Positions 17,107-25,476 of a stretch of DNA of 49,911 bases are shown piece after piece. Source of the stretch: RGIG9608 sp045612365 (GTDB taxonomy: Bacteria > Bacteroidota > Bacteroidia > Bacteroidales > Paludibacteraceae); NCBI GenBank assembly GCA_045612365.1, contig JAZKYY010000007.1:1-49911 (forward strand), in the 5' to 3' direction. The notes under the pieces are model-generated. The model was given only the letters and a program-made list of their open reading frames with translations. It did not search any database and was not told where the DNA came from. Numbering within the stretch: position 1 is the first letter of the stretch; each line of letters begins with the position of its first letter. A program made the position numbers and the translations under genes.

Positions 17107-17147
17107 ATTTCACTTTGCAAATGAAATATAAAATTTTCACTCAAATG
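17107..17147. promoter_or_regulatory. Possible operator: palindrome plus a repeated half
   Basis: 17107-17127 is an imperfect palindrome (ATTTCA, C, TTTGCAAA, TGAAAT). Its TTTCACT...CAAATG elements recur at 17135-17147. It sits 33 bp upstream of peptide 1 and just after the XRE regulator gene. Binding by that regulator is an inference. Confidence 0.4.
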
Positions 17148-17184
17148 TTATTTTTATGTGGCGGATGTCGCCTCATTTTTGTAG

Positions 17185-17409
17185 CTATTTTTGCCACTTT
17201 TTTGAATTTTGGCAATAGTATTCGAAGAGATTCTCGTTAAGGATTTCGGAAATTCTCTGCAAAAGGGCAGTGTCAATCGACTCTTTTTTGAAAAGTTTGT
17301 AAGCCGTAGTTCGGTCGCAGGGTAGTTGGCCTGCAAACCACTTAACCGAGCGGCCTTGTTCTCTCAAGGTTTTTCTGATAATTTTACCAATATGAATATG
17401 TGTCTCCAT
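17185..17409 (-). CDS. XRE-like helix-turn-helix regulator
   Basis: 74 aa. The segment IRKTLREQGRSVKWFAGQL, then CDRTTAYKLFKKESID, then TALLQRISEILNENLF, fits a Cro/XRE helix-turn-helix core seen in many small Bacteroidales regulators. It fills almost the whole protein, so this is a stand-alone DNA-binding protein. It lies 110 bp upstream of peptide 1 in the same direction and probably controls the peptide/maturase locus. A hairpin plus T-run ends directly at its start codon, which suggests attenuation. Confidence 0.75.
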   Translation of the reverse strand: METHIHIGKIIRKTLREQGRSVKWFAGQLPCDRTTAYKLFKKESIDTALLQRISEILNENLFEYYCQNSKKWQK

Positions 17410-17444
17410 AAAAAAAGAGGATTTATGCTTTTTGCATATTCCTC
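17410..17444 (-). terminator. Hairpin with T-run abutting the XRE start codon
   Basis: Minus strand: GAGGA and TATGC pair with GCATA and TCCTC around an AAAAA loop, with small bulges, followed by TTTTTTT and then ATG of the XRE gene. It may end upstream transcription or act as an attenuator for the XRE/peptide locus. Confidence 0.55.
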
Positions 17445-17766
17445 CAAAAGAAGGCTCTCACAAAGCCCTGCGAACAAAGAATAAAGCAAACCAGCATACA
17501 TCCCCTATATAGGAATGCATACCAACAATGCTCATCGTCGTTCTGGCTAATAAATTTGTGAGATTTACTTCTGGACGAAAATGCTTGTTGATTCCAAATC
17601 AATTCAATAAAAGTCCTCCGACTTTTTGTCTTTGTAAAAGTATGAATAAAATTTGGAAAGCCTTTCATTGTTCGCTGAAATTTTTTGCAAAGAAACAATC
17701 TCAAACGAATGCAATCAAGTTCTTATTGGTTCTTATTTTTTTGAGAGCAGATTCCTCCGAAAAATG
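17445..17766. other. Gap with no supported gene
   Basis: About 320 bp between the hairpin before the XRE gene and the stop of the kinase gene. Short open frames exist on both strands, but their composition (Cys/Phe/Lys-rich, no homology recognised) is that of chance frames. No clear promoter for the XRE gene is seen; a TAAATTTG at 17551-17558 points rightward. Confidence 0.5.
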
Positions 17767-19074
17767 TCAAAAAAGAGTCTTTTTTAAGGCATCGTATTCT
17801 TCCTTTGACATTCGGCTGTTGCGATATTCTTCCTCGTACGAAGGTAGGTCTCCGTACATCAAAAATATTTGTTTTGGTCCTATATTTTCTCGGTAATAGA
17901 GTTGATATAGCGTTTCGTATTCTTTCTGACTCTCAATGGTTTGAGGTAGGCATTCGTAGAAAAATGTGCCAAGATAGTCTATTTTTTCGTTAAGATTTTT
18001 TTTGAAATATTTATAACAAACTTCGCGGTATTTGTAGTGTCCGTTTTTTATTTTGCGTTCGTGTGAGTCTATCGCTGTTTCAAATTTTGCTTTCACTTTT
18101 TCAAAAGCTATTCTTCCCTCCACTATTTTGGCTTTTTCTATATCGATGCTGTCTTTTAATTTTTGCAATGCAGCATTTGCAGTTCTCATGCTGTCGAGTT
18201 CTTGTTGTAGTTTAGATGTACTTTGCTTTGTTTCTGCTATTGTTTGCTTGTTGTGTTGTAACTCTTCAGTAAATACGAAAATTATAGAACTTATTAGCAC
18301 GAAGAGCAAAAAAAGTGCTATTCCGTAATGTGTAAGCCAATCGTTTTGTTTAATAGCTTTTTGAATGTCTGCTACGCTTTGGTATCTTTTTTCTCGATTG
18401 TGTTGACAGCATTTTGCCTTTATGCTGCGATATTTGTTTGGGAATATGGTATCGATGATTTTTCCCAACGCATAAATATCGGCACGATGGTCGATAGTCA
18501 AATCATTTTGCAGTTGTTCGGGTGCTGCAAATCCATTAGTACAGCCAAGGTTTTTGTTCGTGTAGTAAGCGTCGTTGTCCGATAGTCCAAAATCGATTAT
18601 TTTTACATGGGTCCCGTTGTTTGTTATTAAAATATTGTTCGGCTTTAAGTCTTGGTGAACAATTTGGCAATGATGAATATAATCAACAGCGTTTAGAAGT
18701 TCATATAAGACTTTTCTACGTAGCTTTTGCGATGGCTTTTCTTGCAAAAATTCTTGAAGAGTTCTGCCATCGACATATTCCATTACAATGCAAAGACCAA
18801 TTCCATCTATTCGCTCCAAAGTCCAGCATTTTACTATTTCGTTGCTGTCCAATTTGTTGAACAAATCAAATTCTCTTTTCAGCAAATGTTCGTTACGAGC
18901 AATGCTTCCTTCCAAAGTTTTTACTCCTTTCAAGACAAACCATTTTCCAGCTTTTTTTGCACGATATATGATGTTTCGTCCTGTCGCATTCAACACTTCT
19001 ATATCGTAAAATGCATTTGGAGAAACCTCAAAATCTTCAGTAATGGGAGTTGATGTAGGAATGAATCTTTTCAT
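17767..19074 (-). CDS. Eukaryote-like Ser/Thr protein kinase with membrane anchor
   Basis: 435 aa. Kinase domain ~20-245: Lys49 in WFVLKG, the catalytic loop HQDLKPNN (Asp142, Asn147), DFG at 161-163 and APE at 184-186, so all catalytic residues are present. The usual HRD Arg is Gln, making it a non-RD kinase that may not need loop phosphorylation. The glycine-rich loop is weak (LNATGRNIIYRA). A single membrane helix spans ~250-269. It is followed by a coiled coil (~275-330) and a ~100-residue extracytoplasmic tail without a PASTA or other known sensor domain. The neighbour at 19154 is divergent. Substrates unknown. Confidence 0.88.
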   Translation of the reverse strand: MKRFIPTSTPITEDFEVSPNAFYDIEVLNATGRNIIYRAKKAGKWFVLKGVKTLEGSIARNEHLLKREFDLFNKLDSNEIVKCWTLERIDGIGLCIVMEYVDGRTLQEFLQEKPSQKLRRKVLYELLNAVDYIHHCQIVHQDLKPNNILITNNGTHVKIIDFGLSDNDAYYTNKNLGCTNGFAAPEQLQNDLTIDHRADIYALGKIIDTIFPNKYRSIKAKCCQHNREKRYQSVADIQKAIKQNDWLTHYGIALFLLFVLISSIIFVFTEELQHNKQTIAETKQSTSKLQQELDSMRTANAALQKLKDSIDIEKAKIVEGRIAFEKVKAKFETAIDSHERKIKNGHYKYREVCYKYFKKNLNEKIDYLGTFFYECLPQTIESQKEYETLYQLYYRENIGPKQIFLMYGDLPSYEEEYRNSRMSKEEYDALKKTLF

Positions 19075-19078
19075 ACGG

Positions 19079-19086
19079 CAAAGGTA
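19079..19086 (-). promoter_or_regulatory. -7 box TACCTTTG touching the kinase start
   Basis: Minus-strand TACCTTTG ends only 4 nt before the kinase ATG. If used, transcription would start at or within a few nt of the start codon, giving a leaderless or nearly leaderless mRNA. Confidence 0.5.
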
Positions 19087-19121
19087 CTTTTTTAACGAAG
19101 AATATTATCATTTTAAAAACG

Positions 19122-19129
19122 TATCTTTG
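19122..19129 (+). promoter_or_regulatory. -7 box TATCTTTG for the kinase-divergent gene
   Basis: TATCTTTG ends 24 nt upstream of the ATG at 19154. With the oppositely oriented box at 19079-19086 it makes a compact divergent promoter region of ~80 bp. Confidence 0.6.
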
Positions 19130-19153
19130 TCATAAATTTAATTGTAAAAAGAA

Positions 19154-19729
19154 ATGAAATCCAAGATCAATATTCATCAACCAGAAATTACGATTCTTCG
19201 TCGTCGGATTGAAGAAGTTTTTGGGCGAGCAGTTGTAGCTCCGAAAGATTATGAAGAATTGAGCGATGCACTAAAAAACAAAGTCTCTTCGCATACAATT
19301 AAGCGTCTTTTCGGGTATATAAAAAGCTATGATTTAATTCGTTTCAGTACGCTCAACATTCTTGCTGAATATGCAGGTTACGCCTCTTGGAACGATTTCT
19401 TGCAAGTTCTACAACGCAACAGCAAGGTAGAAAGCACCGAATTGCATCAAGAAATCATTAAATCAGATGATTTGTCGGCAGGCAACATTGTCGATATTGC
19501 TTGGCTCCCAGATAGAGTATGCCGTCTCCGTTATCTTGGCGATTATCAGTACGAAGTGGTTGAGGCAAAAAACTCTAAACTCAAGGTTGGGAATACATTT
19601 TCTTGCCGAATGTTCATCAAAGGAGAGACTCTTTATGTAGATAACCTGAAGCAAGAAGCAATCACCCACTCGGCTTATGCCATAGGTTTAGATAACGGAC
19701 TAACATCAGTTTGTGTTCTTAAACTATAA
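19154..19729 (+). CDS. Conserved-looking protein divergent to the kinase, unknown function
   Basis: 191 aa, soluble. Residues ~1-95 are helical, with a segment LSDALKNKVSSHTIKRLFGY followed by FSTLNILAEYAGYASWNDFL. This resembles small DNA-binding or adaptor domains found next to signalling genes in Bacteroidota. Residues ~105-191 look beta-rich. No catalytic residues are recognised. Head-to-head placement with the kinase suggests a shared regulatory circuit, as substrate or as regulator; this is inference. Confidence 0.65.
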   Translation: MKSKINIHQPEITILRRRIEEVFGRAVVAPKDYEELSDALKNKVSSHTIKRLFGYIKSYDLIRFSTLNILAEYAGYASWNDFLQVLQRNSKVESTELHQEIIKSDDLSAGNIVDIAWLPDRVCRLRYLGDYQYEVVEAKNSKLKVGNTFSCRMFIKGETLYVDNLKQEAITHSAYAIGLDNGLTSVCVLKL

Positions 19730-19790
19730 CCTTTTTATTATAAATTTTTCACCTACTTAGAGCAAGTAAATCTTCTAATGTATTTTTTGA

Positions 19791-19827
19791 GCAAAGATAG
19801 AAACTCATGAAAAAATCCTATCTTTGC
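19791..19827. repeat. 10-bp inverted repeat overlapping the secA -7 box
   Basis: GCAAAGATAG (19791-19800) and CTATCTTTGC (19818-19827) are perfect complements with a 17-nt spacer. The right arm contains the -7 box used by secA; the left arm is the same box in reverse. Confidence 0.6.
19819..19826 (+). promoter_or_regulatory. -7 box TATCTTTG for secA
   Basis: TATCTTTG ends 39 nt upstream of the secA ATG at 19866. Confidence 0.65.
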
Positions 19828-19865
19828 GAAATTATTGTTGTAGTAAAAAATATATAAATTGAAAT

Positions 19866-22800
19866 ATGGGATTTAACGAATTTTTAAGTAAGATTTTTGG
19901 TAACAAGTCGCAACGCGATTTAAAAGAGATTATGCCTTTCATTGATAAAATAAAGGCGGTAGAACCTTGTATTCAAGCGTTGGATAATGATGGATTGCGT
20001 GCTTTGAGTGCAGACATTAAACAACAAATAGCAGCATACGTCGCCAACGAACGCCAAAAAGTAGTCGATTTACGTCAAAAAATAGAGGAAACGGACATCG
20101 AAAAACGTGAATCTATTTACGAAGAAATAGACAAACTTGAAAAGCAAATTACGGATAAATACGAAGTTATTTTGGATGAAAAACTTCCTGAAGCCTTTGC
20201 TATTATAAAAGAAACAGCTCGTCGTTTTAAGGATAACGAAGAGATTGAAGTTACCGCAAACGACTTTGACCGCAATTTGGCAGCTACGTTTGACTTTGTA
20301 GAAATTGATGGAGATAAAGCCTATTACAAAAACGAATGGATGGCAGGTGGAAATCTTGTTCGTTGGGATATGGCGCACTACGATGTTCAGCTCATTGGTG
20401 GCGTGGTGTTGCACAAAGGAAAAATTGCCGAAATGGCAACTGGAGAAGGAAAAACACTTGTTGCAACGTTGCCAGTGTTTTTGAATGCACTTACTGGAAA
20501 TGGTGTTCACGTTGTTACGGTGAACGATTATCTTTCTAAACGTGACTCCGAATGGATGGGGCCGCTTTATATGTTCCATGGACTTTCCGTAGATTGTATC
20601 GATAAGCATCGCCCAAATTCTGAAGAACGTCGCAAGGCTTACAATGCAGATATTACATTCGGTACAAACAACGAGTTTGGTTTTGACTATTTGCGCGACA
20701 ATATGGCAATCGATTCGTTGGATTTGGTGCAACGCTCGCACAACTACGCTATTGTCGATGAGGTGGACTCGGTTTTGATCGATGATGCTCGTACGCCGTT
20801 GATTATTTCAGGTCCTGTACCAAGAGGCGAAGATCAGATGTTTGAAGAATATCGTTCAAAAGTAGAATTCTTGGTAAAACAACAGTCGGATTTGGCTACA
20901 AAACTTCTTGCCGAAGCACGTCAAAAAATAAATTCGGAAGATAAAAAGGTACAAGAAGAAGGTGCATTAGCACTTTTTCGTTCATACAAAGCAATGCCTA
21001 AAAACAAACCGCTTATCAAATTTTTGAGCGAACAAGGAATTAAGCAAACATTGATAAAAACTGAAGAGTTCTATATGCAAGAGAACAACAAAAATATGCC
21101 TATAGCAACCGATCCGCTTTATTTTGTCATCGACGAAAAACACAACAGCATTGAGCTTACTGACAAAGGTATTGATACGTTGACAGGAACAACTGAAGAT
21201 TCTCAATTCTTTGTTTTGCCCGACGTTGGTTCCGAAATTGCTGAATTGGAAAAAGATACAACCTTGTCGGCAGAAGAACGCCAAGCAAAGAAAGACGAAC
21301 TTTTACAGAATTATTCGTTAAAATCGGAACGTGTTCATACTGTAAATCAATTACTTAAAGCATACACATTGTTTATGAAAGACGATGAATATGTGGTAGT
21401 TGACAATCAAGTAAAAATAGTTGACGAACAGACGGGGCGTATAATGGAAGGACGCCGTTATTCTGATGGTTTGCATCAGGCAATTGAGGCAAAAGAGCGT
21501 GTAAAAGTAGAGGCTGCAACACAAACTTTTGCTACCATCACGCTTCAAAATTACTTCCGTATGTACCACAAATTATCTGGTATGACGGGTACCGCAGAAA
21601 CGGAAGCAGGCGAATTTTGGAATATCTATAAACTTGACGTGGTGGTTATTCCAACTAATAAACCTATTGCTCGTCAAGATTTAGATGATAGAGTATATCG
21701 CACAAAACGCGAAAAATACAATGCCGTTATTGAAGAAATCGTAGAAATGGTATCGCAAGGACGTCCGGTATTGGTGGGTACAACTTCGGTAGAAATATCT
21801 GAACTTTTGAGCCGAATGCTTACAATGCGAAAAATAAAACACAACGTATTGAATGCTAAATTGCACCAAAAAGAAGCTGATATTGTGGCAGAAGCAGGAC
21901 GTGCAGGAACGGTAACCATTGCCACCAACATGGCAGGTCGTGGTACTGACATTAAGCTTACACCTGAGGTCAAAGAGGCTGGCGGTTTGGCCATTATTGG
22001 TACAGAGCGCCACGAAAGCCGTCGTGTCGATCGTCAGTTGCGAGGTCGTGCTGGTCGTCAGGGAGACCCAGGTTCTTCGGTTTTCTTTGTATCGCTCGAA
22101 GACGATTTGATGCGTCTTTTTGGTTCGGAACGTATTGCAAGCGTAATGGACAGATTAGGTTTCGAAGAAGGTGAAGTAATTCAACATTCAATGATTTCCA
22201 AGTCAATAGAACGTGCACAGAAAAAAGTAGAAGAAAACAACTTTGGTATCCGTAAACGTTTGCTTGAATATGACGACGTAATGAACTCACAACGTGAAGT
22301 GATTTACAAAAAACGTCGCCATGCCTTGATGGGTGAACGTATTGGTGTTGATATTGCCAACATGATTTATGACATATCAGATGCTGTAGTAGAGAACGCT
22401 CAAAGCATGAGAAGTTTTGATTATTTATCGGCTGATTTGATGTCAATTTTTGCAACAAATGTTCCTTTCAGCGAAGCAGATTTAATGGCAAAGAAAACAT
22501 TGCAACTTTCCGACGAAGTAGCTCAACATGCGTTTGATGCTTTCCGTAGAAAATCAGAAAGAATAACTCAAGTAGCATATCCTGTTATTAAACAAGTTTA
22601 TGAAAATCAAGGATATCAGTACGAAAACATCTTAATTCCAATTACTGATGGCAAAAGAATGTACAACATTCCTGTAAACCTCAAAAAAGCTTACGAAACG
22701 GAAGGTAAAGAAATAGTAAAAGCTTTTGAAAAGAAAATGTTATTGTTTGCTATTGATGAAGAGTGGAAAGAACATTTGCGAGAACTTGATGAATTGCGTC

Positions 22801-23156
22801 ACTCGGTGCAAAATGCCGCATACGAGCAAAAAGATCCGTTGTTGATTTACAAACTCGAATCGTATAATCTATTCCGCGAAATGATTGAGCAAATCAATCG
22901 TAAGAGTATTTCTATATTGATGCGAGGACAAATTCCTGTAAAAGAGACAACTCAAGTTCATGCTGCAGAGCAAAATCGCTCGGATTATAGTCGCTATCGT
23001 ACGCAAAAAGATGAATTCCAAAGAAACGATCCATCGAAACAAGATACTCGCGAAAAACAACGAACAGAACCTATTCGTGCCGAAAAAACAGTAGGAAGAA
23101 ACGATCCTTGTCCTTGCGGTAGTGGAAAGAAATACAAAAATTGTCACGGAAAATAA
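19866..23156 (+). CDS. secA: Preprotein translocase ATPase SecA
   Basis: 1096 aa, the long form normal in Bacteroidota. SecA drives export of unfolded preproteins through SecYEG. Visible: Walker A MATGEGKTLVATLP, NNEFGFDYLRDNM, DEVDSVLIDDARTPLIISGP, MTGTAETEAGEFWNIYKLD, NMAGRGTDIKL, and GTERHESRRVDRQLRGRAGR. The C-terminus is the SEC-C zinc motif NDPCPCGSGKKYKNCHGK that binds SecB or ribosomes. Bacteroidota-type insertions are present (~65-100 and ~290-370 are charged and helical). lgt follows 6 nt later, coupling two export-related genes. Confidence 0.98.
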   Translation: MGFNEFLSKIFGNKSQRDLKEIMPFIDKIKAVEPCIQALDNDGLRALSADIKQQIAAYVANERQKVVDLRQKIEETDIEKRESIYEEIDKLEKQITDKYEVILDEKLPEAFAIIKETARRFKDNEEIEVTANDFDRNLAATFDFVEIDGDKAYYKNEWMAGGNLVRWDMAHYDVQLIGGVVLHKGKIAEMATGEGKTLVATLPVFLNALTGNGVHVVTVNDYLSKRDSEWMGPLYMFHGLSVDCIDKHRPNSEERRKAYNADITFGTNNEFGFDYLRDNMAIDSLDLVQRSHNYAIVDEVDSVLIDDARTPLIISGPVPRGEDQMFEEYRSKVEFLVKQQSDLATKLLAEARQKINSEDKKVQEEGALALFRSYKAMPKNKPLIKFLSEQGIKQTLIKTEEFYMQENNKNMPIATDPLYFVIDEKHNSIELTDKGIDTLTGTTEDSQFFVLPDVGSEIAELEKDTTLSAEERQAKKDELLQNYSLKSERVHTVNQLLKAYTLFMKDDEYVVVDNQVKIVDEQTGRIMEGRRYSDGLHQAIEAKERVKVEAATQTFATITLQNYFRMYHKLSGMTGTAETEAGEFWNIYKLDVVVIPTNKPIARQDLDDRVYRTKREKYNAVIEEIVEMVSQGRPVLVGTTSVEISELLSRMLTMRKIKHNVLNAKLHQKEADIVAEAGRAGTVTIATNMAGRGTDIKLTPEVKEAGGLAIIGTERHESRRVDRQLRGRAGRQGDPGSSVFFVSLEDDLMRLFGSERIASVMDRLGFEEGEVIQHSMISKSIERAQKKVEENNFGIRKRLLEYDDVMNSQREVIYKKRRHALMGERIGVDIANMIYDISDAVVENAQSMRSFDYLSADLMSIFATNVPFSEADLMAKKTLQLSDEVAQHAFDAFRRKSERITQVAYPVIKQVYENQGYQYENILIPITDGKRMYNIPVNLKKAYETEGKEIVKAFEKKMLLFAIDEEWKEHLRELDELRHSVQNAAYEQKDPLLIYKLESYNLFREMIEQINRKSISILMRGQIPVKETTQVHAAEQNRSDYSRYRTQKDEFQRNDPSKQDTREKQRTEPIRAEKTVGRNDPCPCGSGKKYKNCHGK

Positions 23157-23162
23157 TATTTT

Positions 23163-24035
23163 ATGTTGCAATACATCGTTTGGGACATTGATCCCGTACT
23201 CTTTTCATTAGGACCTCTTTCTGTTCGTTGGTACGGTGTTCTTTGGGCAGTAGGCATCTATTTGACGCTAATTGTTGTTGGAAAAACATATAAAAGAGAA
23301 GAACTTCCAGAGAAATACCTCGACAAACTTTTTATTTACACTTTAGTTGGGGCGATTGTTGGGGCAAGACTTGGACATTGTTTTTTCTACGAATGGCATT
23401 TACTAAAAGAACCTTTTGAATTTCTTGGCATTACGTTCAATTATGGCAATGAATATCTGCTAAAACCTTGGAAACTTATTGCCATTTGGGAAGGAGGACT
23501 TGCCAGCCACGGAGGAACAATCGGGATTTTGACAGCCATATTCTTATACCACAAAAAAGTGCTCCCCGAAAAGAGTTTATTGTGGATACTCGACCGTTTG
23601 GTAATAGGTATCGCCATTTGTGGAGCATGCATTAGATTGGGTAACTTGATGAATTCCGAAATTTTTGGATACCCCACTACTCTACCTTGGGGATTTATGT
23701 TCATCCGTTCGTACGAATGGCAAGTGCTATACGCAGGTCAAGCATGTCATCCCACTCAAATTTATGAAATGATTTATTGCCTTGTAACATTTGGCATTTT
23801 GCTCTTTATGTATTGGAAAACAAATATTTACAAAAAAGAAGGTATTGGTTTTGGAACTTTTATGATTTGCATTTTTGGAACAAGATTCGTTTTAGAATTT
23901 ATCAAACTCAACCAAGAATCATTCGAGGCTTCTTTTACACTGAATATGGGACAAGTTTTGAGCATTCCTTTTATTGCTATCGGGTTTTGGTGCGTATTTA
24001 GAGCGCTTTCCAAAAAAGAAAATATCTTGAAATAA
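23163..24035 (+). CDS. lgt: Prolipoprotein diacylglyceryl transferase
   Basis: 290 aa with seven predicted membrane helices. Lgt moves diacylglycerol from phosphatidylglycerol to the lipobox Cys, the first step of lipoprotein maturation. Family marks: LSVRWYGVLWAVGI near the N-terminus, VGARLGHCFFYEW, EGGLASHGGTIG, the R-G-N region CGACIRLGNLMNSEIFG, and HPTQIYEMI. The gene begins 6 nt after secA and is likely read from the same promoter. Confidence 0.97.
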   Translation: MLQYIVWDIDPVLFSLGPLSVRWYGVLWAVGIYLTLIVVGKTYKREELPEKYLDKLFIYTLVGAIVGARLGHCFFYEWHLLKEPFEFLGITFNYGNEYLLKPWKLIAIWEGGLASHGGTIGILTAIFLYHKKVLPEKSLLWILDRLVIGIAICGACIRLGNLMNSEIFGYPTTLPWGFMFIRSYEWQVLYAGQACHPTQIYEMIYCLVTFGILLFMYWKTNIYKKEGIGFGTFMICIFGTRFVLEFIKLNQESFEASFTLNMGQVLSIPFIAIGFWCVFRALSKKENILK

Positions 24036-24073
24036 AGAGTTTCTTACTATTTTTCAAAAGAATAATTTTTCTG

Positions 24074-25246
24074 ATGATACAAAACAATTTATTGAATGAC
24101 TTGCGCATAAAATGGGCATGTATGCAGCACGAAATGCAGCAAATGGATGCAGATGGATGCTTGCTCACTATCAATGTCAATCTTTATTACACCACAGGAC
24201 GTGTTTTTAATGGGTACTTTTACCTTCCATCAGAAGGAGAACCTTACTTTTTTGTTAAACGTCCAAATGGATTCGAAGGCAATCAAGTTTTTTATATCCG
24301 TAAACCGGAGCAAATGCCAGAACTTTTTGCAGAAAATGGGTTAAAATTGCCAGAGAAACTTCTGCTCGAAGCCGATGAGTTGACTTATAGCGAATATGTT
24401 CGTATTCAGTCTATTTTCAAACCGAAAGAAACTGCCAACGCAACTGCTCTTATGCGAAAATTGCGTAGAATAAAAACTCCTTTAGAGATAGAGCAATTTC
24501 GCATCTCTGCCCAACAGCATGCCAAAACTTATGCAGAAATTCCATCTTGTTTCCGAATGGGAATGACCGACGTTCAACTTCAAATTGAAATAGAACGCCT
24601 TATGCGCCTAAATGGTTCTTTGGGAATGTTTCGTGCTTTTGGGGCAAACATGGATCTTTTTATGGGGAGTCTTCTGGCAGGCGACAATGCAGAAGAACCC
24701 TCCCCTTTCGATTATGCATTGGGAGGCAACGGCATTGACACCTCCTGTCCGCTCGGAGCAAATGGAACTGTGCTGAAAAAAGGATTTTCCATTATGGTGG
24801 ATATGGCAGGAAACTACACTCCGTATATGACCGATATGACTCGCGTTTACTCTGTGGGCAAACTCACAGATCTTGCATACCGAGCACATCAAGCTTCTCT
24901 AACCATTCAAAACGAAATAGAGAATATTGCCCGTCCAGGAACTTCATGCGCCGAACTATACAACCTCGCTTTGCAAATCACAGAAGCAGAAGGATTAGGC
25001 CAATATTTTATGGGAACAAAGCAACAAGCCAAATTTATTGGACATGGTGTTGGTCTTCAGATCAATGAATTACCCGTACTCACTCCTCGTTCAAAGGAAC
25101 TACTAGAAACAAATATGATTTTTGCCCTTGAACCAAAATATGTGATACCTGGAGTAGGAGCTGTTGGAATAGAAAATAGCTTCTTAGTTACCGAAAACGG
25201 ATTAGAGAAAATCACCCAATTCGAAGAAGAAATCATTGAGTTGTAA
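24074..25246 (+). CDS. M24 family metallopeptidase (Xaa-Pro aminopeptidase type)
   Basis: 390 aa: an N-terminal creatinase-like domain (~1-150) and a C-terminal pita-bread peptidase domain. The five metal ligands can be traced: Asp in MVDMAGNYTPYMTDMTRVYS (two), His in GHGVGLQINELPVL, Glu in FALEPKYVIPG and Glu in VGIENSFLVTENG. It should cut N-terminal residues preceding proline, or dipeptides, in the cytoplasm. It is 38 nt after lgt and is followed by a terminator, making it the last gene of the secA unit. PepQ/PepP subtype is unresolved. Confidence 0.88.
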   Translation: MIQNNLLNDLRIKWACMQHEMQQMDADGCLLTINVNLYYTTGRVFNGYFYLPSEGEPYFFVKRPNGFEGNQVFYIRKPEQMPELFAENGLKLPEKLLLEADELTYSEYVRIQSIFKPKETANATALMRKLRRIKTPLEIEQFRISAQQHAKTYAEIPSCFRMGMTDVQLQIEIERLMRLNGSLGMFRAFGANMDLFMGSLLAGDNAEEPSPFDYALGGNGIDTSCPLGANGTVLKKGFSIMVDMAGNYTPYMTDMTRVYSVGKLTDLAYRAHQASLTIQNEIENIARPGTSCAELYNLALQITEAEGLGQYFMGTKQQAKFIGHGVGLQINELPVLTPRSKELLETNMIFALEPKYVIPGVGAVGIENSFLVTENGLEKITQFEEEIIEL

Positions 25247-25394
25247 AGAGATACCTAAAGTCTTTTCAAATAAAATTATATTTCGACTGAATAAAAGTCT
25301 AAAAGATTAGGCAAATAATTCTACTTTAACAGAGAGATTATCAAAAAAGAAGATCTAGGATGTAATTACTGATAGAACTTTTCACAACCAGACA

Positions 25395-25419
25395 AGGCGG
25401 ATTTACTCCGCCTTTTTCT
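25395..25419 (+). terminator. Terminator after the M24 peptidase
   Basis: AGGCGGA (25395-25401), loop TTTAC, TCCGCCT (25407-25413), then T-rich sequence. It marks the left border of the defence island. Confidence 0.9.
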
Positions 25420-25441
25420 TTTTATATTGCAAAATGTTTTA

Positions 25442-25449
25442 TATCTTTG
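25442..25449 (+). promoter_or_regulatory. -7 box TATCTTTG at the head of the defence island
   Basis: TATCTTTG ends 27 nt upstream of the first ATG (25477) of the unknown gene. It is the only clear promoter before the restriction-modification genes. Confidence 0.6.
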
Positions 25450-25476
25450 TAAAGCATTAGGCAATAATTGTATAAT

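Noticed and set aside
17423..17704. Leftward 93-aa frame between the kinase and the XRE gene
   Set aside because: Runs through the hairpin at the XRE start, Cys/Phe/Lys-rich composition, no promoter and no recognised motif; a chance frame is more likely.
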